This document shows, piece by piece, positions 47,986 to 58,430 of a stretch of 64,000 nt of DNA. Source of the DNA: Mauremys mutica (lineage: Eukaryota; Chordata; Testudines; Geoemydidae); contig NC_059075.1 of the NCBI RefSeq assembly GCF_020497125.1, positions 31,222,003 to 31,286,002 on the forward strand, given 5' to 3'. The position numbers were made by a program, and so were the translations under genes. How positions within the stretch are numbered: the stretch's first letter is position 1; the number at the start of each line of letters is the position of its first letter. The notes under the pieces are model-generated. The model did not search any database. It had not been told where the DNA came from and was given only the letters and a program-made list of their open reading frames with translations.

Positions 47986-49742
47986 TCACAAGTTTGCATA
48001 TGCCCTGTCTGGATTGCTGTTTAATGAATCCTGCACTTCAGGGTTCATATACGGCATGGTGATGGGGGTTGAATGCAGAGGGTAAGGGTGGTGGTAGGTA
48101 TCAGGGCTGGTTGGGGAACGTACAGGTGTTGGAGGCAGCTGGTGGTGGTAAGAACCTGGATGCTGGGGAAAGGTGGTTTGAGCTGACATTGGGGCACAAG
48201 GCACAAAGGACGGGGCGGGTGGGGGAGTAGCACGGTAGTGCTCTGCTTGCATGGCAACGAGTGACTCTATAGACTCCGCTTGGCGCTCCAGGATGCTTAG
48301 CAGCCGCTCCGTGCTTTTCCTCTTGGCCACTGCATTTCTCTTGCGTGTCCTGCTTTCTTTCTCTCGCCAATCCTTCAATTCCTTACTCTCTCGAGCAGAC
48401 TGATTAAGAACAGTTTTCAGCATGTCTTCTTTGCTCTTTCGGGGATTTTTTCTCAAATTTTGAAGCCTCTGTGATGTTGAACATCTGGGCAGTCCAGTAG
48501 TCAAGGTCACTGTAGAAACAGAAATGACAACATTTAACACGGGCAGCATTGTATCCACTATCTCCAGACATGAATTGTTACACTGAGGGAGTGAGTTCTC
48601 ATTTAAGCATTCTTTTCCCCACACGCATAACACAACAGAAGCCACGACATGGTGAGTGAGGAGTGCTTACTTATATGGGGAGAAGTGGGGCTTGGGTGAT
48701 AGAGGGGAGCTGGTTGCTTCGGGTAATCTGGAGTGCTAGAGGGGTTGAGTGAAGATGCAGATGCAGGGGTGATCTTATCTCCCTATCTCTTCACTAAAGA
48801 GTCTCCCAACATTTTTCACAGGACTTAATCCTGGAAGATGTTTCCCTACTGCGAGTCACTAGGGAACAGCGGGGGGCTCTTTTAGAGCAATGTGGATTCC
48901 GCCCGGGACCCTATGCGGCTTGCCTGTGTTCAGAAATGGTCCCCCCACCACTGGCAGAAGAGTGGCGCGGACGCGTCACCGTCACTGGGACAAGGGACAC
49001 AGTGGCTCTGCCTATAAACCTGCGCAGGCATATTGCCCATGCTCTGGATGAAGCTTTTGCTGATATAACTGAAGCAGATTACCGCGACGTGATAGACCAC
49101 ATCAACGGGCTATTCCACATCTAGAGGCTGGCATGCATGCATCCATAACCCCCCCTCCTCTCCAGAAACATTTCACCCAGAAAATAAAAGCCGCTTACCG
49201 GTAACACGCTCCTCTGCTTGTCCTTCTGCAACTGCTGGCTGCTGCGATTGGGTACTTTCCTCCTGGCTTGAGAAGAGCTCCTGGCTGCATGCCTCCAGGG
49301 AATCTGCGGTTTCTTCCCCCATCCCAGGAGCTTCACTCGCGGTTTCCTCTCCCACCCCCGCCGCCTCCTCCGCCTCCTCCTCCTGTCCCCCAGCCTGCTC
49401 AGAAGTGTCCATCGTTATCCTGGGATTGGCAGTGGGGTCACCCCCAAGTATCTCATCCATCTCCCTGTAAAAACGGCAGGTCGTGGGAGCAGCTCCGGAT
49501 CGTCGATTCCCCTCTCGGGCTTTGTAATAGGCACTCCGCAGCTCTTTAACTTTCACCCTGCATTGTACTGCGTCCCGATCATGGCCCCGATCCAGCATGG
49601 CCCTTGATATCTGATCAAAGATATCGTAATTCCTACGGCCGGAGCGCAGCTGTGCCTGAACAGATGCCTCACCCCAAACACTGATGAGGTCCTGCAATTC
49701 ACCAGTGCTCCATGCTGGGGGTCGTTTGCCGCGTGGAGGCAT
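47986..49742 (-). CDS. Harbinger Myb/SANT-like protein, two exons
   Basis: Exon 1 is 49742-49199, beginning MPPRGKRPPAWSTGELQDLI. Exon 2 is 48509-47986. The intron has a GTAAGC donor at 49198 and a TTTCTACAG acceptor ending at 48510. Joining keeps frame across a split valine codon and gives about 355 residues. Residues 10-95 are a Myb/SANT-like trihelix (WSTGELQDLISVWGE, YDIFDQISRAML, RVKVKELRSAYYKAREGN, CRFYREMDEIL). An acidic Gln/Glu-rich part follows. Exon 2 adds a basic coiled-coil-like segment (RESKELKDWREKESRTRKRN) and a proline-rich tail. In Harbinger elements this partner carries the transposase to the nucleus and ends. The splice model is inferred from sequence. Confidence 0.87.
48822..49124 (+). 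CDS. Unknown open frame inside Harbinger, possible 3' exon
   Basis: About 100 codons are open from a good acceptor (a 'catttttcacag' tract ending at 48821) to a TAG at 49124. An in-frame ATG is at 48936. The translation is compositionally protein-like: DLILEDVSLLRVTREQRGAL, then EEWRGRVTVTGTRDTVALPI, then RHIAHALDEAFADITEADYR, ending INGLFHI. It suggests a short beta segment followed by helices. It lies on the + strand within the intron of the minus strand Myb-like gene. I recognise no family and could not find a convincing upstream donor. It may be a third transposon gene, part of an alternative transcript, or a captured exon. Confidence 0.5.
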   Translation, partial: DLILEDVSLLRVTREQRGALLEQCGFRPGPYAACLCSEMVPPPLAEEWRGRVTVTGTRDTVALPINLRRHIAHALDEAFADITEADYRDVIDHINGLFHI

Positions 49743-49959
49743 GGTCACCTGTAACTGATTAAAACTGATTGCACTCCACACCTGGCTGCAGCAAACAGGA
49801 AGGGGGAGATTTTTAAATTTCCCGGGGCATTTAAAGGGCGGGTCACCTGAGGCAAGAGCAGTAGAGTGCAAACTGATGTGCAGAGTGGCTGAACAGGAAT
49901 TCTGGGATAACTCCTTATTCCCTGGAGGACAGGTAAAGCGCTGGTGAGTGTCCACACCT

Positions 49960-50137
49960 GCTGAGCAGCGCTGGATCACCAGCGCTGCACTCCTTATACC
50001 CCTGCCGGGATGGGTTTTCAGCCAGCGCTGCAACCAGGGAGTTGCAGCGCTGGTTGTGCCCTGCAAGTGTGGACGGGGTGTTGTTGCAGCGCTGGAAAGC
50101 CTCCACCAGCGCTGCAACTTGTAAGTGTAGCCAAGCC
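49960..50137. repeat. Right Harbinger terminal/subterminal repeats
   Basis: Mirror of the left end, with CAGCGCTG copies near 49964, 49979, 50016, 50045, 50086 and 50107 before the terminal repeat. At least six units in about 150 bp, in alternating context (ccagcgctg, cagcgctgg). Confidence 0.8.
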
Positions 50138-51059
50138 CAGAGAAAAATCAGAGGGACCTACACAAGCTCAGAGAATGGGCAACATTATGGCAGATGAAGT
50201 TCAATGTTGGTAAGTACAAAGTTATTCATATTGGAGGGAGCAGTCTGAACTACTCATGCACCTTACAGAATTCTATATTAATTTTATCAACTTGGGAAAA
50301 AGACTGTTCATCATTGCTGATAACTCACTGAAGATCTCTGCTCAATGTACAGCAGAAGTCTAAGAAGCAAACAAAATGTTAAAATGCATAATGTGAAAAA
50401 AATTACAATGGCCTTCAGAGGTGAACACAGTGACCTGGAATATTGTTTTTAGTTTTGTTCACAGTATCTCAAAATTATATATAAAAAGCGAGGGTTCGGA
50501 GACTGGTGACAAGAATGGTTAGAGGCAAGGGGAAATCTTTCCTACACAGAGAGATTGAAAAGATTAGGATTATATTATGTGTTACGTTATAGAAGAGGTG
50601 AGTAAGAATGGACATGATAAAGATACCAAAACAATAAATGGTATAGAGTAGACAGATTGAGTAGATTTATTCATATCCCATTATGATACAGGAACAAGAG
50701 GACTTCCAATGAAATTGAAAGGTGGCAAATTCAAAACTAATCATGAACAATACTTTTTCACACAATCTGTAGTAGTTTGTGGAATTCATTGCCAGAATAT
50801 TGTGGCCTGGAGTTGAGCAACATACAAAAAGTGATTAGATACTTATATGGATAACAAGACTATACCAATTGGTTCATAGTAAATATTTAAAAAATGGAAG
50901 GAATATAGACCCCTCATCCTTCATGGCTTAAAAAGACAATTTTCTAATTACTGGGTGTTTTTTTTTAATTACCCTGTGCCTAATTCTGGTGCTGGCTGCT
51001 GCTAGTAACAGGCTTAGGTCTGGCCAAGCCCACTTGACTCCTGCAGACAGAGAGAGGAA

Positions 51060-52062
51060 GATCAATGCCACTTGGAGAAAGATTCCCCTCCCCCCTCCCT
51101 TTCTCTTACTGTTAGGATGACCAATTACCAGGTGGTGATGGCTGGTAATCAATTCCATCTATGGGAAAAGACGGCTGTGTATGTTCAGGATTTGCCAGAT
51201 GACAACAGAAGGCTGGTAAAAGCTATTTTGATAGGAGAACAGAATGTTGTGAAGCATGCTCATCCTTTGTTTGATGCGTTCGACTCTTCTGTCAGAGCAT
51301 TGGCATCTGCAGTTGCATTAAGGAGTCAGGACTAGCCTTGTTCCTTGTCACTGGCTATGGATACTAGAATTAAAGTGAAAGATCTTCCCTTCGAAGGGGA
51401 TGGGCTTTTCAGCAACAAGACTGATGAACTGTTTAAAAATAAAATTGAAAGAAACTAGCTCCATCACTAGGTCTTTATTCTTTGGTCAGAAGCAGGCCTT
51501 CTTACCCATTCTTTTCGGTAAGACAGTTTTACCCTTGTTAGTCTACTTATTTTTCCTTAAATCAGAGATGTCAGCAACAGCATCTGCAAGCTTAGTCTTT
51601 TTTTCAGAGCCAGCACAAAAAAGAGGTCTTTCAGATCCAGACCTAAGACAAAACAGCCTGCTCCCTCCTTTTGAACACAAGATCTCAGATCTGATGTGAA
51701 GATTGAGAATCACGAGCCAATAAGTGAGGATCTGTCCCTTCTTTTATGAACAATTGGAGGCTTATTACGTCGGACAAGTGGGCCATAGAAATTGTTTAAA
51801 AAAAAAAAAAAGGCTATGCCATTCATTTTGAAAACTTACCTCTTTTCAGTTCCCTCTATTCTTCCTTTTTTCAAGGGACTTACAAGGCTAGTATACTTTC
51901 AGAAACACAGAAACTGCTCTTGAGGAGGTACCCAAACATCTGTAGGGTTGGGAATTTTATCCAGGATATTTCTTGGCACAGAAAAAAGATGAGGGTTTTT
52001 GTACCATTCTAGATTTAAGAAAGTTGACCAGATAAATTGTCTTCATATGTGAACCATAAGCA
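51060..52062 (+). pseudogene. DIRS element copy E, gag to early RT
   Basis: 51118-51335 translates to MTNYQVVMAGNQFHLWEKTA, then SVRALASAVALRSQD. This matches the capsid blocks LRVANHQALLGRYEFNLWDS and FMASAVSMRRA of copy D. 'cttcccttcgaaggggatgg' gives LPFEGDGLFSNKTD. At 51920-52040 the start of RT is seen (EEVPKHL, then YFLAQKKDEGF and TILDLRKLTR). The RT is cut where copy D begins. Frame breaks are many. The base composition is more AT-rich than D. Confidence 0.7.
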
Positions 52063-52407
52063 CCCATAATTCTTCTTCGAGTGAATTGATCATGTGTATT
52101 CCTAATAGATGTGCGTGCTTGCCATGTGCACTGGTGCTGGAAGTTTTTCCCCTAGCAGTACCCGTAGGGGAGCGCCCCTAGGGACCGCTAGAGTGGCGCG
52201 TCCATGGCGAGGTATAAGGGGCGCTGCACGCTCCCCCATCCTCAGTTCCTTCTTGCCACCAGTGAAGGTGCTTTGGCACTGCTCTGCTCCAGCCTTGCTA
52301 CAGCTCTCCTGCAGACCTCTTGTTCATTCAGTGTACTAGTATCTATAGTTAAGTAGTTTGATTAGTTTAGTTTAGTGCGCCTAGGCCAGTACCCCAGGTT
52401 TTAAGTC

Positions 52408-53700
52408 ATGTGACACTTGTAGGCAACTGATGCCAGTAAGTGAGCTGCACACGGATTGTTTACGCTGTTTGGGTGAAACCCATCTCAGCAATTGCTGCAA
52501 GATTTGCAAGTCGTTCAAGCCTCAGACCAAGAGAGAAGGAGACATTCGTCTCCAGGCCATCCTGATGGAGTCAGTGTTGATCTCACTCCGGCACACTGCT
52601 CTGAGTCAGCACTGGGTACCACGGTGTCTGTGCGCTGCGACCCTCCAGTGCCATCTACCAGTCTGCACTGCTCCCCATCCACGTGCACACCAAGAAGGCT
52701 AAGAAGAGGCCTTCTCCGCTGTGGCACTGGAGCAAGATTGAGGGAGAGACTAGACCCATGTTGTGCAGTCTTCGGTCCCCATTGGCCTCTAAGCCTCTGA
52801 CTCAGGTTGAGTGGAATAGCCCGGCCCATTCGGAGCAGGCTTCCCCAGATGTCCAGATGCTCTCCATGCCAGAGGCCCTGCAAGCAGCCCGGGACGTTAT
52901 GGCCATGTCAGTACCAGGGGCACTGCAAATGTTGGCTCCACGATCCAGAGGCAAGCCGCCGCTGGGATCTCCGCAGTCACCCCTGACTCGGTACTGGTCG
53001 CGGTCTAGGGAATGTTCCTGACGCTGTTCGCTGCTCAGTGACCTTCCCGTGTTTAGTCCTCGTGGGTCGCCGTCGACCCCCACCAGGTTGTCTGGCTGGG
53101 TTCCGACTGACAGAGACTCCAGGCACCGCTCTGCCTCGAGGAGTGGACACAGAAGGGACTGAGGCAGATGTTGCCAAAGGTCCTCGTCTCTGAGGGGCTA
53201 TTGTAGCCAGTCGCGACACAAACGTTGACGCCATTCCTGTTCGTCGTCTCGCTCCAAGACCCTGCCACGGCACCACTCCTGCAGCCCTGGGTGTTGATCA
53301 CCGCCGTCGTGGATCCACCCACCAGAGCTGATCGCGGAGCAGCTGCTACTGGCGGTACCGTTCCTCTACATTGGGATCACGGTCTCGTGGTCGGCACCGC
53401 TCCCAGCACCGCCGCTCCTACTGGTCCAGGGACAGCAGCAGGTCGTACATCAGCCCGGCCTCCCTTCATAGTCATCAATCGATGGGACAGGCCAGTCAGG
53501 GCGAACAGCCTGCTCTGCTGGTGCCACAGCAGGTGCAGTGGCACCAGGCCCCGTGGCTCGCAAAGTGGTACCAGTGGGCACCGTGGCCAGAGCCTTGGAA
53601 CGGCCGTCGTCCTCCCTCTCTCAGCTTCCGAGGAAGGAGTCGGTGGGATGTACATCTTCGGCGCCGTGCCCGGAGAATGACCAAGTGATGGATCCTCCGG
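52408..53700 (+). pseudogene. DIRS D gag N-terminal region
   Basis: The frame reads SCDTCRQLMPVSELHTDCLR, CLGETHLSNCCKICKSFKPQ, TKREGDIRLQAILMES. This has CxxC-x12-CxxC-x9-CxxC spacing identical to copy B. Downstream reading moves between frames. An Arg/Ser-rich tract is present around 53360-53460, and Pro/Ala-rich sequence elsewhere. Only the cysteine region is well conserved. Confidence 0.65.
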
Positions 53701-53763
53701 TGCCAGTGGACTTGCAAAGTATTGCACCCGCCTCCTCAGCCTCCCCTGATGTGGCGACTACGG

Positions 53764-54500
53764 CCCTCTGTCCTGCAGGAGGACTCTAAAGCCCACCAGG
53801 AACTATTGAAAAGGGTGGCATCAAACCTCAACCTTCAGGCAGAGGAGGTGGAGGAGCCCTCAGACTCCCTCTTTAACATCCTGTCTGCCTCGGTACCGGG
53901 CAGGGTGGTCTTGTCACTCCACGAAGGGGTGGCAAAAATTTCAAATGCCTTATGGCAAACCCCGGTCTCCTTGCCCGCCATCTCAAAGAGAGTGGAATGC
54001 AAGTATTTTGTGCCTGCCAAGGGACATGAATACCTATACACCCACCCTGCCCCTAACTCCCTGGTGGTCAAGTCGGTCAACCACAGGGAGCGGCAGGGCC
54101 AACCAGCCCCTACTCTGAAAAATAAAGACTCAAGGAGGCTGGATTCATTTGGGAGAAATATTTATTTGTCCTCGAGCTTCCAGTTACGGGTGGCAAACCA
54201 TCAGGCTCTCCTGGGCCGGTATGAGTTCAATCTGTGGGACTCTCTGCCCAAATTCGAGGACTTCCTCCAGGAGCGTGACAGGAAGGAGTTCAGAGCTTTG
54301 GTGGAGGAGGGTACAGTGGCTGTCAAGGCAACCCTGCAGGCAGCGTTGTATGTGGTGGACACGGCTGCGCAGTTCATGGCCTCCGCGGTATCCATGAGAA
54401 GGGCGTTGTGGCTCCTGCTGTCAGGGCTGTCCAGTGAGGCGCAGAACTCCTTGCAGGACCTCCTGTTTGACGGCAAAGCTGTTTGCAGAACAGATGGACA
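53764..54500 (+). pseudogene. DIRS D capsid-like region
   Basis: A long open segment includes AHQELLKRVASNLNLQAEEV, KYFVPAKGHEYLYTHPAPNS, RRLDSFGRNIYLSSSFQLRV, DRKEFRALVEEGTVAVKATL and a MASAVSMRRALWLLLSG stretch. It ends near FDGKAVC, where the frame is lost; the homologous VKTD-type block that follows in B is degraded. This is the longest uninterrupted capsid region among the DIRS copies here (about 240 codons). Confidence 0.7.
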
Positions 54501-54799
54501 TAAAACTACATGGCCTGAGACTCCCACGCACCGCCGCTTAAGACTCTTGGTCTCTATGTTCCGGCTCTGGCTAGACCTAAGTTTAAGCCGCAGCAGGCTC
54601 CCACCCAGGCCACCCACTCTAAATACGAGCCCCCTTATAAAAAGTCGTGGGACTATAAGAAACGCCCACAGAGGCAGTCCTGGTCTGCCCCCCAGCCTGG
54701 GTCCTCCAAGGGCAAACAGTCAGGGAAATGACAGTTTTGACAGGACTCCTGGGGGTGACCTACCAGTTCACATCAGGGATACACCCACAATAAAGCTTC

Positions 54800-55905
54800 C
54801 CTTCTCCAACTGGTGTGTGCTTTTTTCCCGGAGTGGTCACGGCTGACCTCGGAACGATGGGTCTTCAGCAACATCTCCCAGGGCTACACCCTCCAGTTTA
54901 CCTCTACCCTGCCAACCACCCTCCAACCCGTCCTTCCTGAGGGACCCCTCTCACCTGAGCGGGAGGTGGTGCGGCTCCTTGGCCTAGGAGTGGTGGAAGT
55001 GGTGCCAGCGGAGTTCAAATGCAAGGGGTACCACTCTTGCTATTTCCTTATCCCGAAGACCAAAGGGGGGGGCTCAGGCCCATCCTGGACCTGCAAGGCC
55101 TGAACCAGTATATGGTGAAGCTCAAGCTCCGCATGGTCTCCCTGGCCTCCATCATTCCCTCCCCGGATCCTGGGGACTGGTACGCCGCCCTCGATCTGCA
55201 GGACGCATACTTCCACATCCACATATTTGAGGGGCACAGGCGTTTCCTCCATTTCACGGTTGGACAGGAACACTACCAATTTACGGTCCTCCCATTTGGC
55301 CTGTCCACTGCCCCCAGGATATTTACAAAGTGTGTGTTTGTGGTGGCACCTGTCTCAGGTGCCATGGGGTCCAGATCTTCCTCTATCTGGACGACTGGCT
55401 GGTCAAGGACAGCTCCCGGTTGCAGGTGTGGCATCATGTGGCGCTCCTTCTGTCCACATGGACCACTCTGGGCCTGTTGGTGAATGACACCATGTCCACA
55501 TTAGTCCCGGTACAGTGCATAGAGTTTATCGGGGCAGTCCTGGATGCCACGTCGGCAAGAGCATCCCTCCCACCGGACAGGTTCAAGACCCTGAAAGGGC
55601 TCATCGACACAGTCACAAGATTTCCAGTGACAACAGCCAGAACGTGTCTCCAGCTGTTGGGTCACATGTTGGTGTGCATATATGTGGTTCGCCACACCAT
55701 ACTCAGGATTTTAACTTCAGATGCACCACACAATGGACGAGGAGTGCATTTGGGTCATTTTACAATTCAGGGCCACTTGGCTTCTCAGGAAAAGAGCTTG
55801 CTTTTAAATGCGTTGAAGTTAAGAGTCATGTGTTTGATCTTTCCTTCCTCAGGCAATGAACAATACAGCCACTATATGTTATATCAACAAGGAAAGGGGT
55901 GTTGA
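54800..55905 (+). pseudogene. DIRS D reverse transcriptase and RNase H start
   Basis: RT begins near 54960 with LLGLGVVEVVPAEFKCKGYH in one frame. It shifts by 55085 to LNQYMVKLKLRMVSLASIIP, then DWYAALDLQDAYFHIHIFEG and LPFGLSTAPRIFTKC. It shifts again at about 55340 to a frame with IFLYLDDWLVKDSSRLQVWH (YxDD). The reading continues to TTARTCLQLLGHM. A deletion joins this to a LTSDAPHNGRGVHLG stretch (RNase H). Catalytic motifs are intact but at least two frameshifts exist. Confidence 0.8.
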
Positions 55906-56040
55906 CTGTTCGCAGTTATGTGCTGAAGCTGTCATTATGGGACTCATGCATTCTTCACATCTGTCGAGCGGCCCTGCCTTTAGCAGGGGAGAGCAATGTG
56001 CTGGCAGAATGTCTCAGCAGGGACAGTTCTTAGATGCATA

Positions 56041-56265
56041 AAAAGAGTTCTAACCTATTATTTAAATAAATGATTTCCTAAAATGTAGTTTTAAGTTGGA
56101 TTATTATGCTAAGAATCATATGGTCATAGTATGTTTGCTCACGTATTTCCAGATAGGTTAAACAGTGTATCATTGAAAGTTACAAGTTAATGACAGTTTG
56201 TGTGCATTCTGTTGTAAGTTCTCATTCTGCTAGAGCAGTAGCAGCATCTTTTGCTTGCTTTACAC
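56041..56265. other. Unassigned short AT-rich segment
   Basis: No feature recognised. Confidence 0.4.
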
Positions 56266-57015
56266 TAGGTCTGTCAAGCGATTAAAAAATCGCGATTAAT
56301 TGCTCAATTAAAAAAATTAATCACGATTAATTGTGCGATTAATCACATTGTTAATAGAATACCATTAATTTAAATATTTTTGGATGTTTTCTACATTTTC
56401 AAATATATTGAGTAATTAGAATACAGAATACAAAATGTACAGTGCTCACTTTATATTTTTATTACAAATATTTGCACTGTAAAAATCAAAAGAAACAGTA
56501 TTTTCAATTCACCTAATACAAGAAGTGTAGTGTAATCTCTTTATCATGAAAGTTGAACTTACAAATGTAGAATTATGTACAAAAAATAACTGCATTCAAA
56601 AATAAAACACTGTAAAACTTTAGAGTCTAGAAGTCCACTCAGTCCTATTTCTTGATCAGACAGTCGCTCAGACAAACAAGTTTGTTTACATTTGCAGGAG
56701 ATAAATGCTGCCTGCTTCTTGTTCGCAATGTCACCTGAAAGTGAGAATAGTTGTTCTCATGGCATTGTTGTAGCTGGCGTGGCAAGATATTTACGTACCA
56801 GATGCACTAAAGATTCATATATCCCTTCATGCTTCAACCACCATTCCAGAGGACATGTGTCCATGCTGATGATGGGTTCTGCTCAATAACAATCCAAAGC
56901 AGTGCAGACCAACTCATGTTAATTTTCATCATCTCAGTCAGATGCCACCAGCAGATTTTCTTTTTTGGTGGTTCGGGTTCTGTAGTGTTTGATCCAGTAG
57001 CATTCTCAGAGCACA
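56266..57015. mobile_element. hAT-like non-autonomous element, one end visible
   Basis: The left end ('aggtctgtcaagcgattaaa') is followed by short inverted units 'atcgcgattaatt' and 'aattaatcacgatt' (56285-56345), which resemble hAT-type subterminal sequence of a dispersed turtle repeat. The body to about 57015 is AT-rich without coding. A matching right end and target duplication were not found. Confidence 0.45.
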
Positions 57016-57093
57016 CCTAAACCCATGAGGAGGATGAGGCGGTGATGGTTCCTCAGGGAGCCTTACGCCTGTGGAGAACTCTGCTACTACACC

Positions 57094-57125
57094 CTTTCCT
57101 TCCCTTCCCTTCCCTTCCCTTCCCA
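57094..57125. repeat. (TTCCC)n pentanucleotide repeat
   Basis: About six units of TTCCC. A G-rich counterpart ('ggaggggaggggaggggtg') lies 60 bp downstream at 57183-57200. Confidence 0.9.
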
Positions 57126-57808
57126 GTTTTGGAACACTTCCTGCCCAAAATACCATCTTCCATGCCTGGACAGTGCAAAAGGGAGGGGAGGGGAGGGGTG
57201 ATGACACATGAGGTATCAGTTCCTTTGATACTTCCTGCCAGCAGAGAGTTCTCCTGCATAGGGGGAATACTTCACTGGCTGTTTCCAGACTCTTTAAGCC
57301 CACTTTGTGCTACATAATTTTGCACTGCTTATGTTGTACAAAGTTAACTGAAGATTCCGCTTCCTTGTTGTTCTTCCCTCTTTTATAAGTGTGCACAAAT
57401 GTGATGTTTGTAGGTCTTATATTCCTTTTCTAAGCCTCTTGGTAAATAAATGAAAGACTGACTCTTTAAAAAGAAAATTCTTGGCAATTTGCCTTTCATA
57501 CGTTTGAGATAAATAGGTTTTTGCTGTTACGGAGCTGCTGTGTGAAAAATCTATCTAAGGGAAACTTTAATTCTGGGCCTTGGATTTGAAACTTTATAAA
57601 GATTCTCATATTCCTTCCTCAAGGGATTTCAAGTGCTGTATATGTATGTATAAAAAGCTGTATACATATATGTAAAATATTATTAAAATACAATAAAAGC
57701 ATCTAGTTCAGAACATTTTTTTTCAAGAAATGGTAATATGTCAAAATAATTTTTAAAAAAGCTTTCAAAAGAAAGTGAAATTACTAGATTTTCTGTTTTA
57801 ATTTATAG
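57126..57808. other. Intron sequence before the third exon
   Basis: AT-rich, no recognised element. The acceptor tract lies at 57785-57808. Confidence 0.5.
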
Positions 57809-57924
57809 ATTATATAAATGGAGGAGAACTTTTTACTCACCTTTCTCAAAGAGAAAGATTTACAGAAAATGAGGTGCAGATATACATTGGAGAAATTGTA
57901 CTGGCTCTTGAACACCTGCACAAG
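57809..57924 (+). CDS. RPS6KA5: RPS6KA5 (MSK1) exon, hinge and start of C-lobe
   Basis: 116 bp encoding, after the shared Asp codon, YINGGELFTHLSQRERFTEN, EVQIYIGEIVLALEHLHK. This is the kinase hinge (LILDYINGGEL across the splice), alpha-D and alpha-E helices. It stops just before the expected catalytic loop (next exon, outside the window). The acceptor is aatttatag|AT and the donor CAAG|gtaaga. It starts in phase with the exon at 41417 and ends at a codon boundary. Probably exon 4. Confidence 0.95.
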
Positions 57925-58430
57925 GTAAGACAGTTTTTTCCATCAATGTTTTCTTGTGAGTTACATCTTCATGATTATATACAAAATAAAAAGGACTTAA
58001 TTTTTTTTGTTTAGAAATATAGCTCATGATTATATACACCAATTTTAAATATTTAATGAATTATAAATAGATGTCCCTTTATTAGGTATTCATCTGTAGT
58101 ATCTGTGCACAGATTAAGACTAGAGTCTACGCTCTGCCTCTGGAGTCAGTATTTGTTATTTTGCCAATTGGTTGTTACTTTCTGAATATCTCCATTTCCA
58201 AAAGTATCTTCTTTTCACACATGAAATGTCATTGTGACTCTTATTTTCTTTCAACATAAAGAACAGAGATGTCTGCAGTCAGTTTTTATAACTGTGTCCT
58301 CTCATTAAAATTATAGGTTAAAATTTTCAAAGCTGAGGCGTAAAATTAGACACCTAATTTCCTATTTAGGCACCTAAGAGAGGCATAATTTACAAAGATG
58401 TCCCATTGAATTTACTGGGATTTGAGAGTC
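57925..58430. other. Intron sequence with short palindromic repeat
   Basis: 58320-58400 has the units 'tagacacctaatttc' and 'atttaggcacctaag', similar to the segment at 41760-41840. Otherwise nothing recognised. Confidence 0.45.

Larger units (their letters stand above)
46108..50137 (+). mobile_element. PIF/Harbinger DNA transposon, about 4.03 kb
   Basis: Terminal inverted repeats GGCTTGGCTACACTTACAA and TTGTAAGTGTAGCCAAGCC are perfect over 19 bp. If the base outside each repeat is included, AGA flanks both ends, a possible 3-bp duplication. Both subterminal regions are packed with the palindrome CAGCGCTG. Inside are a DDE transposase on +, a two-exon Myb/SANT-like protein on the minus strand, and a further open frame at 48822-49124. 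Harbinger elements need both proteins to move, and both are uninterrupted here. This makes it the youngest-looking element in the window. Confidence 0.93.
42590..51040 (+). mobile_element. CR1-group LINE split into four pieces
   Basis: Pieces: 42590-42853, 43340-43860, 46008-46107 and 50138-about 51040. The first piece translates to AIKEDKDIAEKLNDFFASVF, the start of the CR1 RT domain. The second contains LTLTSVLGKLVEAVMKNRII. The third has the 'taatgatctggaaaaggggg' phrase. The fourth continues with 'atggcagatgaagttcaatg' and 3' sequence. The order and spacing are those of one LINE opened by a Penelope, a hAT and a Harbinger insertion. Coding is lost to stops and deletion. Confidence 0.75.
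52067..56040 (+). mobile_element. DIRS retrotransposon copy D, 3'-incomplete
   Basis: The 5' terminal region starts with 'ttcttcttcgagtgaattga' and a leader similar to copies A and B, followed by gag, capsid, RT and part of RNase H. There is no methylase-like region, recombinase or right terminal repeat. The base composition shifts from GC-rich to AT-rich at about 55660, and an RNase H segment follows a deletion. The last 380 bp may therefore belong to the older copy E into which D was inserted. Confidence 0.75.
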
